From positions 1 to 64,000 of the IMG/VR virus record IMGVR_UViG_3300012985_000010: a stretch of 64,000 nt of DNA; one strand, 5' to 3'. A program made the translations under genes and the position numbers. The notes under the pieces were generated by a model, which saw only the letters and a list, made by a program, of their open reading frames with translations, ran no database searches and was not told the origin of the DNA. Positions 8,517 to 17,396 of the stretch are shown here, piece by piece (positions within the stretch are counted from its first letter, which is position 1; every line of letters starts with the position of its first letter). This stretch comes from a virus.

Positions 8517-9504
8517 ACAGGGTCTTCCTGTACTCCTCGATTAGATCAGGGTTCTCTCTAAGGTGCTTGATGACCTTAGTCTTACCCTGCATCTTCTCGT
8601 CACCAACGACGTACCATGTACCGGACTTTTCGATGACACCGTATTCTTCACAGGTATCTACTAGGTCGGCAAGAGTGTCAATGCCAACATGGTCCCCGTC
8701 AAAGTAGAAGTCGTAACTTCCGCCTACGAACTGTGGACCCGTCTTGTTGTAATCTACGGTCCAATCGACACCGCGCCCGACCCTACGCTTTACAACGCGG
8801 TCACCTAGCGTAACGTCGTCGTAGATACAGTTCTTGTCAGACTCGCTCGACCACAACTTTACAATCGTGGTGGAGAAGAACTTGACAGCCATACCTCCGG
8901 TTGGGATATGCGTAGCGTGCATTGAACCAAACGAGTTCCTCTGCTGAGAGATCAGCACGAGCATCGTGTTCTGGTTTGCGAAGTTCAGCATCTTTACTGC
9001 GTGAGTCATATCCTTTGCCTCGGCACCAATCTGCTTTGTGTCCTGCAACTGCTTCAACTCTTCGCTGTCCTTCTCGAAGTAGATGGCAGGTAGCAGGGCT
9101 GAGATTGAGTCCACAACAATTAGATCGACACCGGCAGCCATTAGGTCGGTACCAACGTCAACCATCTGGTTAATCGTCCTAGTGTCAGCAACAATCAACT
9201 GATCAACGTCGACACCGAGCCTAGTGGCCCACTCCGGGTCGAACGTTTCCTCTGCGTCCAAGAACGCACAGGTCTTTCCTGCCTTTTGAGCAATGGCGAT
9301 CATCTGTAGAGCGAATGCCGTCTTACCGGCAGACTTGTTGCCCCACAACAGAATCTGGCGACCGAAAGCGAACCCTCCGCGCAGAGCAGCCGTTAGGCTA
9401 ATGCTTGGCGTTGGGAGTTTTTCGATCTTTACTGCGGACGCTTCTAGCACCCTTTTTCTTGTCTTTGGGTCCAGAGCGCCCAGAATTTCTGAAATGTCCT
9501 TCAT
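8503..9504 (-). CDS. recA: RecA-like recombinase
   Basis: A 333-residue RecA/UvsX-type strand-exchange protein. It has Walker A LLWGNKSAGKTAF, Walker B DLIVVDSISALLP, the L1/L2 region around MTHAVKMLNFANQNTMLVLI, and the Gln-containing VLISQQRNSFGSM. It would pair single-stranded DNA with homologous duplex for repair and recombination-dependent replication, alongside the Cas4-like, RuvC-like and SSB proteins. The length is slightly short of bacterial RecA, as usual for phages. Confidence 0.9.
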   Translation of the reverse strand: MKDISEILGALDPKTRKRVLEASAVKIEKLPTPSISLTAALRGGFAFGRQILLWGNKSAGKTAFALQMIAIAQKAGKTCAFLDAEETFDPEWATRLGVDVDQLIVADTRTINQMVDVGTDLMAAGVDLIVVDSISALLPAIYFEKDSEELKQLQDTKQIGAEAKDMTHAVKMLNFANQNTMLVLISQQRNSFGSMHATHIPTGGMAVKFFSTTIVKLWSSESDKNCIYDDVTLGDRVVKRRVGRGVDWTVDYNKTGPQFVGGSYDFYFDGDHVGIDTLADLVDTCEEYGVIEKSGTWYVVGDEKMQGKTKVIKHLRENPDLIEEYRKTLYEKI

Positions 9505-9658
9505 TCATATCCTGTTCTAATTTAGCCGCCAACTCCTTTAGGGTCTTATCCCGTGAAGCAGCCAGCCGTTTAATAACAGACGCGATTTCTTCCTCATCAT
9601 ATGATCGCAGGACAAGGAGATATTCGCCTGTGACGCCCTGCATCATGTATCCGTTCAT
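9398..9658 (-). CDS. Hypothetical protein overlapping recA
   Basis: An 86-residue frame. The first 50 residues (GEYLLVLRSYDEEEIASVIK and following helices) look like a genuine small folded protein. The basic, low-complexity C-terminal third lies over the recA start in another frame (107-base overlap). A TATAAT stands 5 bases before the ATG. Either the overlap is real or the gene has lost its original stop. Confidence 0.55.
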   Translation of the reverse strand: MNGYMMQGVTGEYLLVLRSYDEEEIASVIKRLAASRDKTLKELAAKLEQDMNEGHFRNSGRSGPKDKKKGARSVRSKDRKTPNAKH

Positions 9659-9663
9659 ACCTA

Positions 9664-9669
9664 ATTATA
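9664..9669 (-). promoter_or_regulatory. -10 box before the recA-upstream gene
   Basis: TATAAT followed by TAGGT and then ATG at 9658, nearly identical to the sequence before the Cas4-like gene. It suggests a leaderless start feeding recA. The -35 is poor. Confidence 0.45.
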
Positions 9670-9672
9670 GCA

Positions 9673-9999
9673 TCAGGCTAAAACGCCGTGCATATGAGGC
9701 CTGCCGGTGTTCTTCGCGTGCTTGATGCTGATAGCCTCGTCCAGTGATCCACGGACCTGACCGGCCTCTAGTAGCATCTGGTAAAAGTCGAACGTGCGAA
9801 TGCAGATGTCTGCAATCTCGTCCATGATCTTATCAGCACCCTGCTCCTTGCGGTAAGCCTCTAGTACCTCAGAAACCTCTGAGTGTACCAGCGCCAACTT
9901 CATTAGAGCGACCTGCACGTCCACCTCTGGGAAGTCGTGAAAGCCCTTGTTCTTTGCGTTCTCGTGGACGGTGTACGCCCACTCATCAATCGTCTTCAA
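9673..9999 (-). CDS. MazG-like nucleotide pyrophosphohydrolase
   Basis: A 108-residue all-helical protein with the MazG metal-binding pattern: LVHSEVSEVLEAYR (ExxE) and IMDEIADICIRTFDF (ExxD). MazG enzymes hydrolyse (d)NTPs or alarmone-related nucleotides to monophosphates. In phages they adjust nucleotide pools or stress signalling. It overlaps the polymerase gene by 14 bases, so it is translated from the same mRNA. Confidence 0.85.
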   Translation of the reverse strand: MKTIDEWAYTVHENAKNKGFHDFPEVDVQVALMKLALVHSEVSEVLEAYRKEQGADKIMDEIADICIRTFDFYQMLLEAGQVRGSLDEAISIKHAKNTGRPHMHGVLA

Positions 10000-12900
10000 T
10001 TTGCTTAATGCTCCTTAGTACGAGTGTTCCGTCATCCATCGTTCCGACAGATAGACTTACCTTGTTACCGGGCTTGCCGTGAGCAAGCGCGTGTACGAAC
10101 TGCTTGCTGAAAGCCATGACCTTACGGAGTTCGCCCTTTGAGTTAGCAAGTACCAACTCGGCGTAATCCTTACCGGCCTTCGACCTTCTGTAGTTCGCTG
10201 AGATTACATAGTATTCCTTGTGGGCTAGCGTGACCTTTCCCTTTAGGTACTTGACCAACGCGTCGCCCTTCATGTCCTTCAATTCGGTGGCAGCGATGTA
10301 TCGTGAAATACTGCTACCGGCCTTCATGACGAGGTACATCTGACCCTTCTCGATTTGCGTAGACGGACTGGTAAAGCCTGAGAAGCCTCCACCCTCGTCC
10401 ACGAACTCAACCCTGCACCAGCCGTTCTTGCGAACGATGTCCTTTGCAAGGCCTAGGAGGATGGAGATTCCAGCCTCATCAATCTCGTCAGAGCGCATCA
10501 CGCTTTCCCTGAGGGTCGCTGGAATTGCCTCCAGGTCGAACTTAGGGATTCCCAGGTACTCGTAGTAGTTATTCCCCTCCTCGCCAGTCTTCGGCTCTAG
10601 AGTGGCACCTACCGCCCTGAGGGTGGATGCGATCCTGGTATTGATGCCAGAACCCTTTGCGTAAACGAGATCATCAAAGTCCTTCTGCGACTGGTATGGT
10701 CGGTGTCGGATGATGATGCTCGCGGTCACGTCAGAAAGGTACTTGACCTTTTGCAGGCCGTACAGAATCTTCCCGTCGACAACCTCGAAGTCAGAAGGGC
10801 TGACATTGATATTAGGCAGGCCGATCTTGACGCCCAGGCGCTTGCACTCGATCAGGTACGGGGTCAACTCGTCAGGCTTTTCCTGGCTACGAAGGATCGA
10901 GCACAGGAACTCGGTTGGGTAGTAATACTTCAACCAGGCCGTCCAATACGTGATGATCGAATATGCGACAGCGTGCGACTTGTTGAACGAGTACCCAGCG
11001 TGAGCCTCGAAGTCATGCCACAAGCCCTCAGCCTGCTCTGTGGTAATCTTTCCCTCACAGCCGCTCAGGAACTTCTGACGGTACGCGTCGAATTCCGTAG
11101 AGTCCTTCTTCTTTCCGATGATCCTACGAATCTTGTTAGCGTCACCCTTTGTCATACCAGCAAGGTCGGTACATGCGCGCATGACCTGCTCCTGGTAAAT
11201 GATCAGTCCGTGGGTTTCAGCCGTGATCTCATCGTAAATCGGGTGTACCTGCGTGTCCTGAGCCCTGCCGTTCTTCCTGGCAATGTACTCGACACCTACA
11301 GTGTTGTAGGCACCGGGCCTGACGAGAGCCGTAGAAGCAGCCAGGTGCTCGAATGTCGAGACGCCCATTTCCTTCAACAGTTTCGTGTAGGCGCTCTGCT
11401 CGGCCTGGAATACTCCAACGGTCTGTCCAGTAGACAGTCCACGGAATACCCTAGGGTCATCGAAGTTCCACGGCAGGCTCACCTCAGGGGTATTCTCGTC
11501 GCGGTGCTTGTTGACCATATCCAGAGTCTCGTGGATTACAGTCAGGGTCTTTAGACCCAGGAAGTCGATCTTGATTAGACCCAGGTCGGCAGCCTCGTTC
11601 ATATCCAGCGCGATTGCTGGCAGACGTGACTTGTCCTTTGAGTCGGTATCCGTGCGTGACTCAATTGGAGCATAGTCCTCTAGAGGCAGCCTAGATACGA
11701 TTAGACCGGCGGCGTGCAGACCCGTACCACGAATCTTTCCACGAAGCGTCCTAGCCATATCCAGTACCTCAGGGTACTTGTTCCTGTAGTCCAGCGTGTC
11801 GTTTGAGTCCTCGAATCCCTCGAAGTCCTCAACCTTCTTTAGGACAGCCTCAGTCTCACCAACAGGGACGCTAAAGACGCGGGCTGCGTCCTTGATTACG
11901 CCCTTGTCGCGGAAGTAGTTGAACGTGACGATGTTGCCGACGCTCGGGTACTTCTCGACCATATGCTGCTTTACCTCGCCACGACGACCATCCTCGAAGT
12001 CGATGTCGATGTCAGGCCAGTCGTTACGCTCTTCGTCAATGAAACGAGAGAACAGAAGGTCGTACGGAATCGGGTCAACCTGTGTGATACCCAATAGGTA
12101 GCAGACAAGGGAGCCCGCAGCAGAACCACGACCGGGACCGACCATGATGTTCTTTGATCGAGCCCACTCAATAGCCTCGGCTACGACAATGAAGTAGGAC
12201 GCGAAGTCCTTTGACTTGATGACACCCAATTCTTCCGCTAGACGATCCTTGTACTCCTGCTTATTGTTGAGACCTAGACGGTTCATGGCAAGGTTGCAGG
12301 CTGTCGTCAATTCGACGTTAGCGTCTCCTACCGGGCGTGGAAGTAGGTCCAGGTCCGCGTAGTATTCGTAGTCGCCAATCTTCTCAGCGACCTCTAGAGT
12401 GTTGTCGTAAATGTCGGTACGGTTGATCTCCTGCGCCACCATCTGCTCGTGCATTGACTCGCGCTCGGTGATGAACAGGTCCCACTCTTGGAACGACATC
12501 TTGCGCTCAGGGTAAAGGTAGTTGAACTTCTCCAACATATCCTTCTTCTCCCGCATACCGGCGAAGGTCGCGTCAGCGGCCCTGGCAGGGTTGGTGGAAA
12601 GGATCAGGAATGCCTCTTCGATTGCGCGCTGCTCTGCCGACGCGTAGTGGCAGTCAGCAGTGACGACAGGCTTTACACCGTAAAGGTCAGCCATGTCCAG
12701 CAGCCCGTTGTTAATGTTCAGCGGGTTGTGGGTCTGGACCTCCATGTAAAAGTCCTTGCCGAAGCGGTCGACAAACGCCTTTGTCCACATGTTTGCGGAC
12801 GCGTCGTCACCTCGCTCAATCGCCTTTGCGATCAGGCCGTTTAGGCAGCCTGATAGGACGATGAGGTCATCACCGAATTCGTCTAGGATTTCAAAGTCGA

Positions 12901-13273
12901 TACGAGGCTTGTGGTAATAGCCCTCATTCCAAGCAACCTGTGACAACTTCTGAATGTTCCTCATGCCGTTCTGGTTCTTCGCAAGAAGGATGAGGTGGTT
13001 GTAAACCTGATCGCCCTCTTCACGCTTGGCCTTAGCCCTGCGGTCGAAACGGTCGGTTGCTGAAATGTATGCTTCTACGCCGAGAATTGGCTTGATGCCC
13101 TCGGCCTTCGCTGCTCTCTGTAGAGCGCGGTGGCCCGCCAATGTACCGTGGTCGGTAATGGCGATGCTGTTGTGGCCTACACTCTTTGCTACCTGTACCA
13201 ACTCTGATGGGTCACAAAGACCGTCTAGCAGGCTGTACTGGCTGTGAACGTGTAGGTGTACTAGGTCTGACAA
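9986..13273 (-). CDS. dnaE: DNA polymerase III alpha subunit
   Basis: A 1095-residue C-family replicative polymerase. The N-terminal PHP domain keeps its metal ligands (LHVHSQYSLLDG, AITDHGTLAGHR), so it may proofread. The palm has MVGPGRGSAAGSLVCYLLG and the catalytic PDIDIDFEDGR. HAGYSFNKSHAVAYS follows in the fingers region. The TTG start has a GGAGG site. With its own helicase, primase and SSB, the phage can build most of a replisome. Confidence 0.93.
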   Translation of the reverse strand: MSDLVHLHVHSQYSLLDGLCDPSELVQVAKSVGHNSIAITDHGTLAGHRALQRAAKAEGIKPILGVEAYISATDRFDRRAKAKREEGDQVYNHLILLAKNQNGMRNIQKLSQVAWNEGYYHKPRIDFEILDEFGDDLIVLSGCLNGLIAKAIERGDDASANMWTKAFVDRFGKDFYMEVQTHNPLNINNGLLDMADLYGVKPVVTADCHYASAEQRAIEEAFLILSTNPARAADATFAGMREKKDMLEKFNYLYPERKMSFQEWDLFITERESMHEQMVAQEINRTDIYDNTLEVAEKIGDYEYYADLDLLPRPVGDANVELTTACNLAMNRLGLNNKQEYKDRLAEELGVIKSKDFASYFIVVAEAIEWARSKNIMVGPGRGSAAGSLVCYLLGITQVDPIPYDLLFSRFIDEERNDWPDIDIDFEDGRRGEVKQHMVEKYPSVGNIVTFNYFRDKGVIKDAARVFSVPVGETEAVLKKVEDFEGFEDSNDTLDYRNKYPEVLDMARTLRGKIRGTGLHAAGLIVSRLPLEDYAPIESRTDTDSKDKSRLPAIALDMNEAADLGLIKIDFLGLKTLTVIHETLDMVNKHRDENTPEVSLPWNFDDPRVFRGLSTGQTVGVFQAEQSAYTKLLKEMGVSTFEHLAASTALVRPGAYNTVGVEYIARKNGRAQDTQVHPIYDEITAETHGLIIYQEQVMRACTDLAGMTKGDANKIRRIIGKKKDSTEFDAYRQKFLSGCEGKITTEQAEGLWHDFEAHAGYSFNKSHAVAYSIITYWTAWLKYYYPTEFLCSILRSQEKPDELTPYLIECKRLGVKIGLPNINVSPSDFEVVDGKILYGLQKVKYLSDVTASIIIRHRPYQSQKDFDDLVYAKGSGINTRIASTLRAVGATLEPKTGEEGNNYYEYLGIPKFDLEAIPATLRESVMRSDEIDEAGISILLGLAKDIVRKNGWCRVEFVDEGGGFSGFTSPSTQIEKGQMYLVMKAGSSISRYIAATELKDMKGDALVKYLKGKVTLAHKEYYVISANYRRSKAGKDYAELVLANSKGELRKVMAFSKQFVHALAHGKPGNKVSLSVGTMDDGTLVLRSIKQIEDD

Positions 13274-13311
13274 AATGCCTCCGTAGGCTTCGGTTGTTTA
13301 GAAATGGACAT

Positions 13312-13335
13312 GGGTGGGGCCCGAAGGCCCCACCC
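13312..13335 (-). terminator. Terminator hairpin after SSB
   Basis: A 10-bp perfect stem (GGGTGGGGCC / GGCCCCACCC) with a TTCG loop on the minus strand, just after the SSB stop. The T-tract is weak, so it may only lower transcription into the polymerase gene, leaving SSB more abundant. Confidence 0.75.
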
Positions 13336-13341
13336 AACGTC

Positions 13342-14010
13342 TTACCAGTCGGAAGGTGAATCCTGCTTTGCAGCAGGTGCTTCCTCTACGGCCTGGTCGT
13401 TGCCGCCTCGAACATATGCCTCCTGCTTCTCGTAAGGGATGTCCCTTACAGCAGTGGTCTTTAGATCGAACAGTTCATACTTGGTTGGGTCTGCTGGCTC
13501 AGCAGGCACAGCAATTGCTGTGTACGAAGTGGTGTTCTGGCTTGAACCAGTACGACCGATCTTCCATGATGCACCAGTGATGCCGCCGACCTCTTCTGCG
13601 TATGAGATAAGGTTCGGGGTGATGGACTTGTCTGAGAAGCCCTGCGAGATAACCTTGACGTCTCCGTCTACAAGTACGTTGGCGTAGAAACGAACCTTCG
13701 CCTTCCACTTGCTGTTACCGGTCTCGTTTACCTGATCGCAGCCCCAGCACTTGCCTTCGTCGTCCTTTGTACAAAGGAACTTGCGCTTGAACGAGAACGG
13801 CTCCTGCGGAGTGTGCTCGACAGCGAGAATGGCTGTGCCTGCTGCTTCGTTGTAACCTGGGGAGTCTGCGTCAATCTCCTGTAGGAACTGAGCCCTTACG
13901 ACTTCCTTGTCCTTGATGGACAGCCAGTTTACCTTTACATAATCGCCACCGCTACCGGCGGCGTCCTCTGCAACCTTCTTGGCAGAGGCCAATCCTTCTA
14001 GAATACCCAT
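13342..14010 (-). CDS. Single-stranded DNA-binding protein (gp32-like)
   Basis: A 222-residue protein with a zinc site inside the OB-like core (FLCTKDDEGKCWGCDQV) and an acidic tail ending DSPSDW, the usual protein-interaction tail of SSBs. The zinc-in-OB arrangement recalls T4 gp32. It would coat single strands and recruit polymerase, primase and RecA. A strong -10 upstream and a terminator downstream suggest high, separate expression. Confidence 0.8.
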   Translation of the reverse strand: MGILEGLASAKKVAEDAAGSGGDYVKVNWLSIKDKEVVRAQFLQEIDADSPGYNEAAGTAILAVEHTPQEPFSFKRKFLCTKDDEGKCWGCDQVNETGNSKWKAKVRFYANVLVDGDVKVISQGFSDKSITPNLISYAEEVGGITGASWKIGRTGSSQNTTSYTAIAVPAEPADPTKYELFDLKTTAVRDIPYEKQEAYVRGGNDQAVEEAPAAKQDSPSDW

Positions 14011-14056
14011 TTTAGTAATTTCTCCTTCGTGGCCGAGAGGCCTGTTGTGTACTTCA

Positions 14057-14062
14057 ATTATA
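14057..14062 (-). promoter_or_regulatory. Candidate promoter for SSB
   Basis: TATAAT on the minus strand, 46 bases before the SSB start. The leader contains a GAAGGAG ribosome site and a small GGCC-TCTC-GGCC hairpin. No clear -35 within the primase end. Confidence 0.5.
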
Positions 14063-14069
14063 CCATGTA

Positions 14070-15131
14070 CTAGTAAAGATCGAGAAGCAAGTATTCAAAG
14101 TGTGGTCTTGCGTTCTGCACTACCGTCAGTCTATCAGACTCAGAAATTGCACTGATATCCTTGGCACCACCAGGGTAAACTTCGGTGTCACTGTAGCACG
14201 CCCAGAAGATTTCCTTGCTGGGCAATGCCGATGCGATCTTCATACCTAGGTCACGTCCGGGGTTGTGACCTATGCACTTTCGGTCTGGACACTTCTTGCA
14301 ATTCGGGTAGAACTGCTTTTCATCGAAGTCGGTACAGATGATGATGCGCTCGTAGTTCCTGTCGAGCAATTCAGCCTGTGCCCTACTCAGCACACCACCG
14401 AGTAGAGCCCCACTGTTCTTCAAGCCAACCTGTGCAAACGACATAGTGTCGAATGCTGCCTCGGTGACAAGGATCGTTCCGCCGCCGCGCTTTGCAGTCT
14501 GACCGTTGTAGATCAACTGATTACGAGGGAGGTGACCGGAGTTCTTAAACCCCTTCTCGCCTGGAGTACGACCAACGAATCCGACGAACATACCGTCGTC
14601 AGCGAATACGGGAACGGTGATCAGGTTCTTCTTCTCGGAGTAACCGATCTTGAACTCTGCCAGAACGAAGTCGTTAAAACCTCGACCGTGCATGTAGTCC
14701 ATAGCGACCTGAGACTTCCAGAAGTTATCCTGCATTTCCTGTAACTTTTCTAGCGGGTAGGGCTCGATCTCCTTCGGACCATCATCGGCCAAGACCGAAG
14801 CCATGATCTTCTCGAAATCGGGTTCGCCCGTGCGGTGAGACGCAATGAACCTAAGAACCTCGTACTCGTTCTTTTTGGTTACAGCGGAGACGAGGTGGTT
14901 GAATACACCGGCCTCACCGCAGGACGGGTTGAAGCAGCAATATACGCCGGTCACTTTACTGACTGTCAACGCTGGGCTATACGTGTTCCCGTGGAACGGG
15001 CACAGGCATAGAAAGTCGTTGTCGGTCTGTCCTTTGACCGTAACCCCTATGGAGTTAAGGACGGCTCTGATTTCTTGCTGGGTGTAGACATTGGTATAGT
15101 CCTTCCCGCTGAGACGCCTTCCACTTGCCAT
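14070..15131 (-). CDS. dnaG: DnaG-type primase
   Basis: A 353-residue primase. The N-terminal CHC2-like zinc domain shows LCLCPFHGN and CCFNPSCGEAG. The Toprim part has ILVTEAAFDTMSF and RIIICTDFDE. An extra cysteine set (CKKCPDRKCIGHN) in the Toprim region is unusual and may bind a second zinc. It is short of bacterial DnaG and lacks the helicase-binding tail, as phage primases often do. It follows dnaB in the same operon. Confidence 0.85.
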   Translation of the reverse strand: MASGRRLSGKDYTNVYTQQEIRAVLNSIGVTVKGQTDNDFLCLCPFHGNTYSPALTVSKVTGVYCCFNPSCGEAGVFNHLVSAVTKKNEYEVLRFIASHRTGEPDFEKIMASVLADDGPKEIEPYPLEKLQEMQDNFWKSQVAMDYMHGRGFNDFVLAEFKIGYSEKKNLITVPVFADDGMFVGFVGRTPGEKGFKNSGHLPRNQLIYNGQTAKRGGGTILVTEAAFDTMSFAQVGLKNSGALLGGVLSRAQAELLDRNYERIIICTDFDEKQFYPNCKKCPDRKCIGHNPGRDLGMKIASALPSKEIFWACYSDTEVYPGGAKDISAISESDRLTVVQNARPHFEYLLLDLY

Positions 15132-15370
15132 GACTTCTTCTTCCCTACATACATGAAGTACATTACTAGTTCACAATCGAAGTGTTCCTTTTCAGCAACA
15201 TACGACGTTGTGAATACAGTGTCGAGGTCAAGGCACGGAACGTAACCGCTGTCGCGCATTGAATCCTCTAGGGTCTTTTCCCAGGTAGCCCTTACCCTTA
15301 CTACGCCCGAATCAGCCACCTGGCCCTTTAGGACCTCACGGTGAATGTTACGAGCCATCTGCTGTGCCAT
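15047..15370 (-). CDS. Hypothetical protein between dnaB and primase
   Basis: A 107-residue protein using the ATG at 15370, which has an AAGGAA site and overlaps the dnaB stop by 23 bases. A longer frame would run into dnaB. Its 3' end overlaps the primase gene by 85 bases. The middle (TWEKTLEDSMRDSGYVPCLD, FDCELVMYFMYVGKKKSWQV) looks folded. A replisome accessory is likely from position; the family is unknown. Confidence 0.65.
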   Translation of the reverse strand: MAQQMARNIHREVLKGQVADSGVVRVRATWEKTLEDSMRDSGYVPCLDLDTVFTTSYVAEKEHFDCELVMYFMYVGKKKSWQVEGVSAGRTIPMSTPSKKSEPSLTP

Positions 15371-16577
15371 ATGTTTCCTTAAGTGTTCCTCGGCCAAAGT
15401 CTGCTTCCAGGTAGAAAGCAAAACTAGGTCCGTGACGATTCTTCCTCTCAACACACTCAACTAGGTTGGTGTCCTGGTGGTGATGAATTGCCATTGCCAT
15501 GTCCGCGTCGTACTCGATGGCCTTTGACCAAGCGACCTGCGACAACATCGGAGGTCCCTTCGTGTCAGAGATATCATCCATTGTTGCTGCGGTAATGTCG
15601 ATAACTGGAATGTTATTCGAAAGAGCGAGCCTCTTTAGTTCCCGAGAAATGTTCATGTTTCTCTCGGTCGGCTGCTTTGATCTACCATTGTCAGTAAGCA
15701 ACTGGTGATAGTCGGCTACTACAATGGAAGGCTTGTATTGGTCGATCTTCGCCTGAATGATGTCAGGAGTGACCTCACCAACGCCCTCGTTGGAAACGAT
15801 GATGAACTCTGGCTTGTCAGTCAGAGTCTTCTTTCCCCACGAGCGGAAGTCGTCTGTGTTGACCATACCCTTCTGGAAATCGCTCATCCTAAAGATACCG
15901 GAACCCATCAAGGTGTAGATGCGGTTACGCATATCCTCGGGTGACATTTCAAGGGAGATAATCATTGGACGGTGCCCCTGCATCCATGCCTGACACATAA
16001 GGTATTCTGAGATCCAAGACTTACCTCTACCGGGCCAACCAATCAGAACGATTAGGTGACCAGGCGCGAGGCCTGTAGGGTACGCAGCGTCCAGGGCTTT
16101 GAAGCCGGTACGAATACCAGGCGTTCCGCCCATTTCCTCTGTGAGAGACCGCAGGTCGTCATAGTACCGGCCAGCGTTCTCGTAGTCAGTAATGTTCAGG
16201 TCCTTGACAGAGTTCGTGAGACGAGCGAGGCCCGTCATTTCCTTCTGCATTCGAGCCAGGACCTCAGAAGGGGCCGAGCCCTTTAGGTCGTGGATACCAC
16301 CGATTAGCAGGTTACCCAACGTGTTGTTTAGGTAGCCGCTCTTCAATTGGTCAACGTAATACTGAGTTGGACCGCTAACGTCACTCTCTCTGAATTCGGG
16401 ATGCTTTGACCTCAACTTATCTGGCGAGGGTGTCGTTCCGTAAATCTTGTAGTAACGCTTGACGCTCTCCCACATGTCTCCGTGGGTCACAAAACACTCA
16501 TCGAGGTTCTGAGCGAGGGCCGGATTGATGTCCTTGTTCTCTAGAACAGCCGAGATTACATCAATCTCCGTCGACAT
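15348..16577 (-). CDS. dnaB: Replicative DNA helicase (DnaB-like)
   Basis: A 409-residue hexameric helicase. The RecA-like core has Walker A LIGWPGRGKSWISEY and Walker B SIVVADYHQLL. A smaller helical N-terminal domain precedes it. SLEMSPEDMRNRI and the final KNRHGPSFAF are typical DnaB/SF4 features. It unwinds the fork for the phage polymerase and stimulates the primase encoded downstream. It overlaps the candidate loader gene by 17 bases. Confidence 0.9.
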   Translation of the reverse strand: MSTEIDVISAVLENKDINPALAQNLDECFVTHGDMWESVKRYYKIYGTTPSPDKLRSKHPEFRESDVSGPTQYYVDQLKSGYLNNTLGNLLIGGIHDLKGSAPSEVLARMQKEMTGLARLTNSVKDLNITDYENAGRYYDDLRSLTEEMGGTPGIRTGFKALDAAYPTGLAPGHLIVLIGWPGRGKSWISEYLMCQAWMQGHRPMIISLEMSPEDMRNRIYTLMGSGIFRMSDFQKGMVNTDDFRSWGKKTLTDKPEFIIVSNEGVGEVTPDIIQAKIDQYKPSIVVADYHQLLTDNGRSKQPTERNMNISRELKRLALSNNIPVIDITAATMDDISDTKGPPMLSQVAWSKAIEYDADMAMAIHHHQDTNLVECVERKNRHGPSFAFYLEADFGRGTLKETYGTADGS

Positions 16578-16908
16578 TCACGCCCTCCGTTTCTACTAAT
16601 TCCTTGGTCTTTTCGAGAAGTTCTCTCGTACGTCTGTCATCCTCTAGTCTAGCATCCCTGGCGACGGCCAACTTATCGAAGTTCTGCAAGAAGAATGGCA
16701 GGCTGTTCTTGTGGTTTCCGTCGAGGGTGAAGTAATAGTCTAGAAGGGCCTTAGCGTTTAGGTAGTCAACACTGTCAACTACGTCCGCTGCCCCCCACTT
16801 CTCCCGGTAGCGATTTACTACAGGCTTCTTGCCATACTTCTGAGTGTACAACTTCTCATAGTATGTCAGGACGCCCATAGCCTCCTTCATTCGCTGCTGG
16901 TTAGTCAT
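16561..16908 (-). CDS. Hypothetical protein, possible helicase loader
   Basis: A 115-residue helical protein using the ATG at 16908, overlapping the previous stop by 8 bases. The features KPVVNRYREKWGAADVVDSV and LDYYFTLDG are followed by a charged C-terminal helix. It lies immediately upstream of dnaB and overlaps it, where helicase loaders or replisome organisers often are. That role is inferred from position only. Confidence 0.65.
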   Translation of the reverse strand: MTNQQRMKEAMGVLTYYEKLYTQKYGKKPVVNRYREKWGAADVVDSVDYLNAKALLDYYFTLDGNHKNSLPFFLQNFDKLAVARDARLEDDRRTRELLEKTKELVETEGVNVDGD

Positions 16909-17110
16909 TGCTTCGGAGTTCGGCCTCGATCTCAACGACCTGCTCTACCAACTTGGTCTGAGCGAACGTCTTAATCCTGTGAAAGGCTTCGTCCATTGTT
17001 TCATCGTCACGTCGGGAGTCTTCAATCTCAACCTTTACGTGTACGTTTTCGAAATTCCCTAGGTTCCTAAGGAAGTCATACCCAACCCTAATCAACGGCT
17101 GTGCTGTCAT
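16901..17110 (-). CDS. Hypothetical small protein
   Basis: A 69-residue protein. The ATG at 17110 with a GGAG site is preferred over a longer frame lying mostly inside the upstream gene. It begins MTAQPLIRVGYDFLRN and ends in an amphipathic helix (TFAQTKLVEQVVEIEAELR). Overlaps on both sides show translational coupling within the replication operon. No family recognised. Confidence 0.6.
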   Translation of the reverse strand: MTAQPLIRVGYDFLRNLGNFENVHVKVEIEDSRRDDETMDEAFHRIKTFAQTKLVEQVVEIEAELRSND

Positions 17111-17396
17111 GCACCACTCCAAATCCTGCGGGGACGCGGTTTTCTTCGGCAGGGTCAACCTGCTCTTCCACGCCCGAGACTCTTTCCGCCATGTTCAACC
17201 ATGCGAAACTTACCTTTAGCAGACCGTCAAGGTCGGCTACTCGTTCTGCTACTGTAGTGGCTTTGTCCAAGATATACGCAGACCGGGCCAAGCAGTATTC
17301 ATAGTCCAAGTCTACCATGTTCGAATCGTCGTCGCCAGTCTCATCCTTTTCAGGGTCTTCCTCGACAGCCTCTTCTACAACCTCTTCATCACTCAT
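17088..17396 (-). CDS. Acidic hypothetical protein
   Basis: A 102-residue protein with a very acidic N-terminal third (SDEEVVEEAVEEDPEKDE), then a helical domain (YEYCLARSAYILDKATTVAE, KVSFAWLNMAER). Acidic tails like this can mimic DNA or bind basic proteins, but no function can be assigned. It lies between an HTH-like gene and the helicase cluster. Confidence 0.65.
   Translation of the reverse strand: MSDEEVVEEAVEEDPEKDETGDDDSNMVDLDYEYCLARSAYILDKATTVAERVADLDGLLKVSFAWLNMAERVSGVEEQVDPAEENRVPAGFGVVHDSTAVD

Noticed and set aside
10703-11554. 283-codon open frame on the plus strand
   Set aside because: It is antisense to the DNA polymerase gene, whose motifs are intact, and has no ribosome site or matching neighbours.
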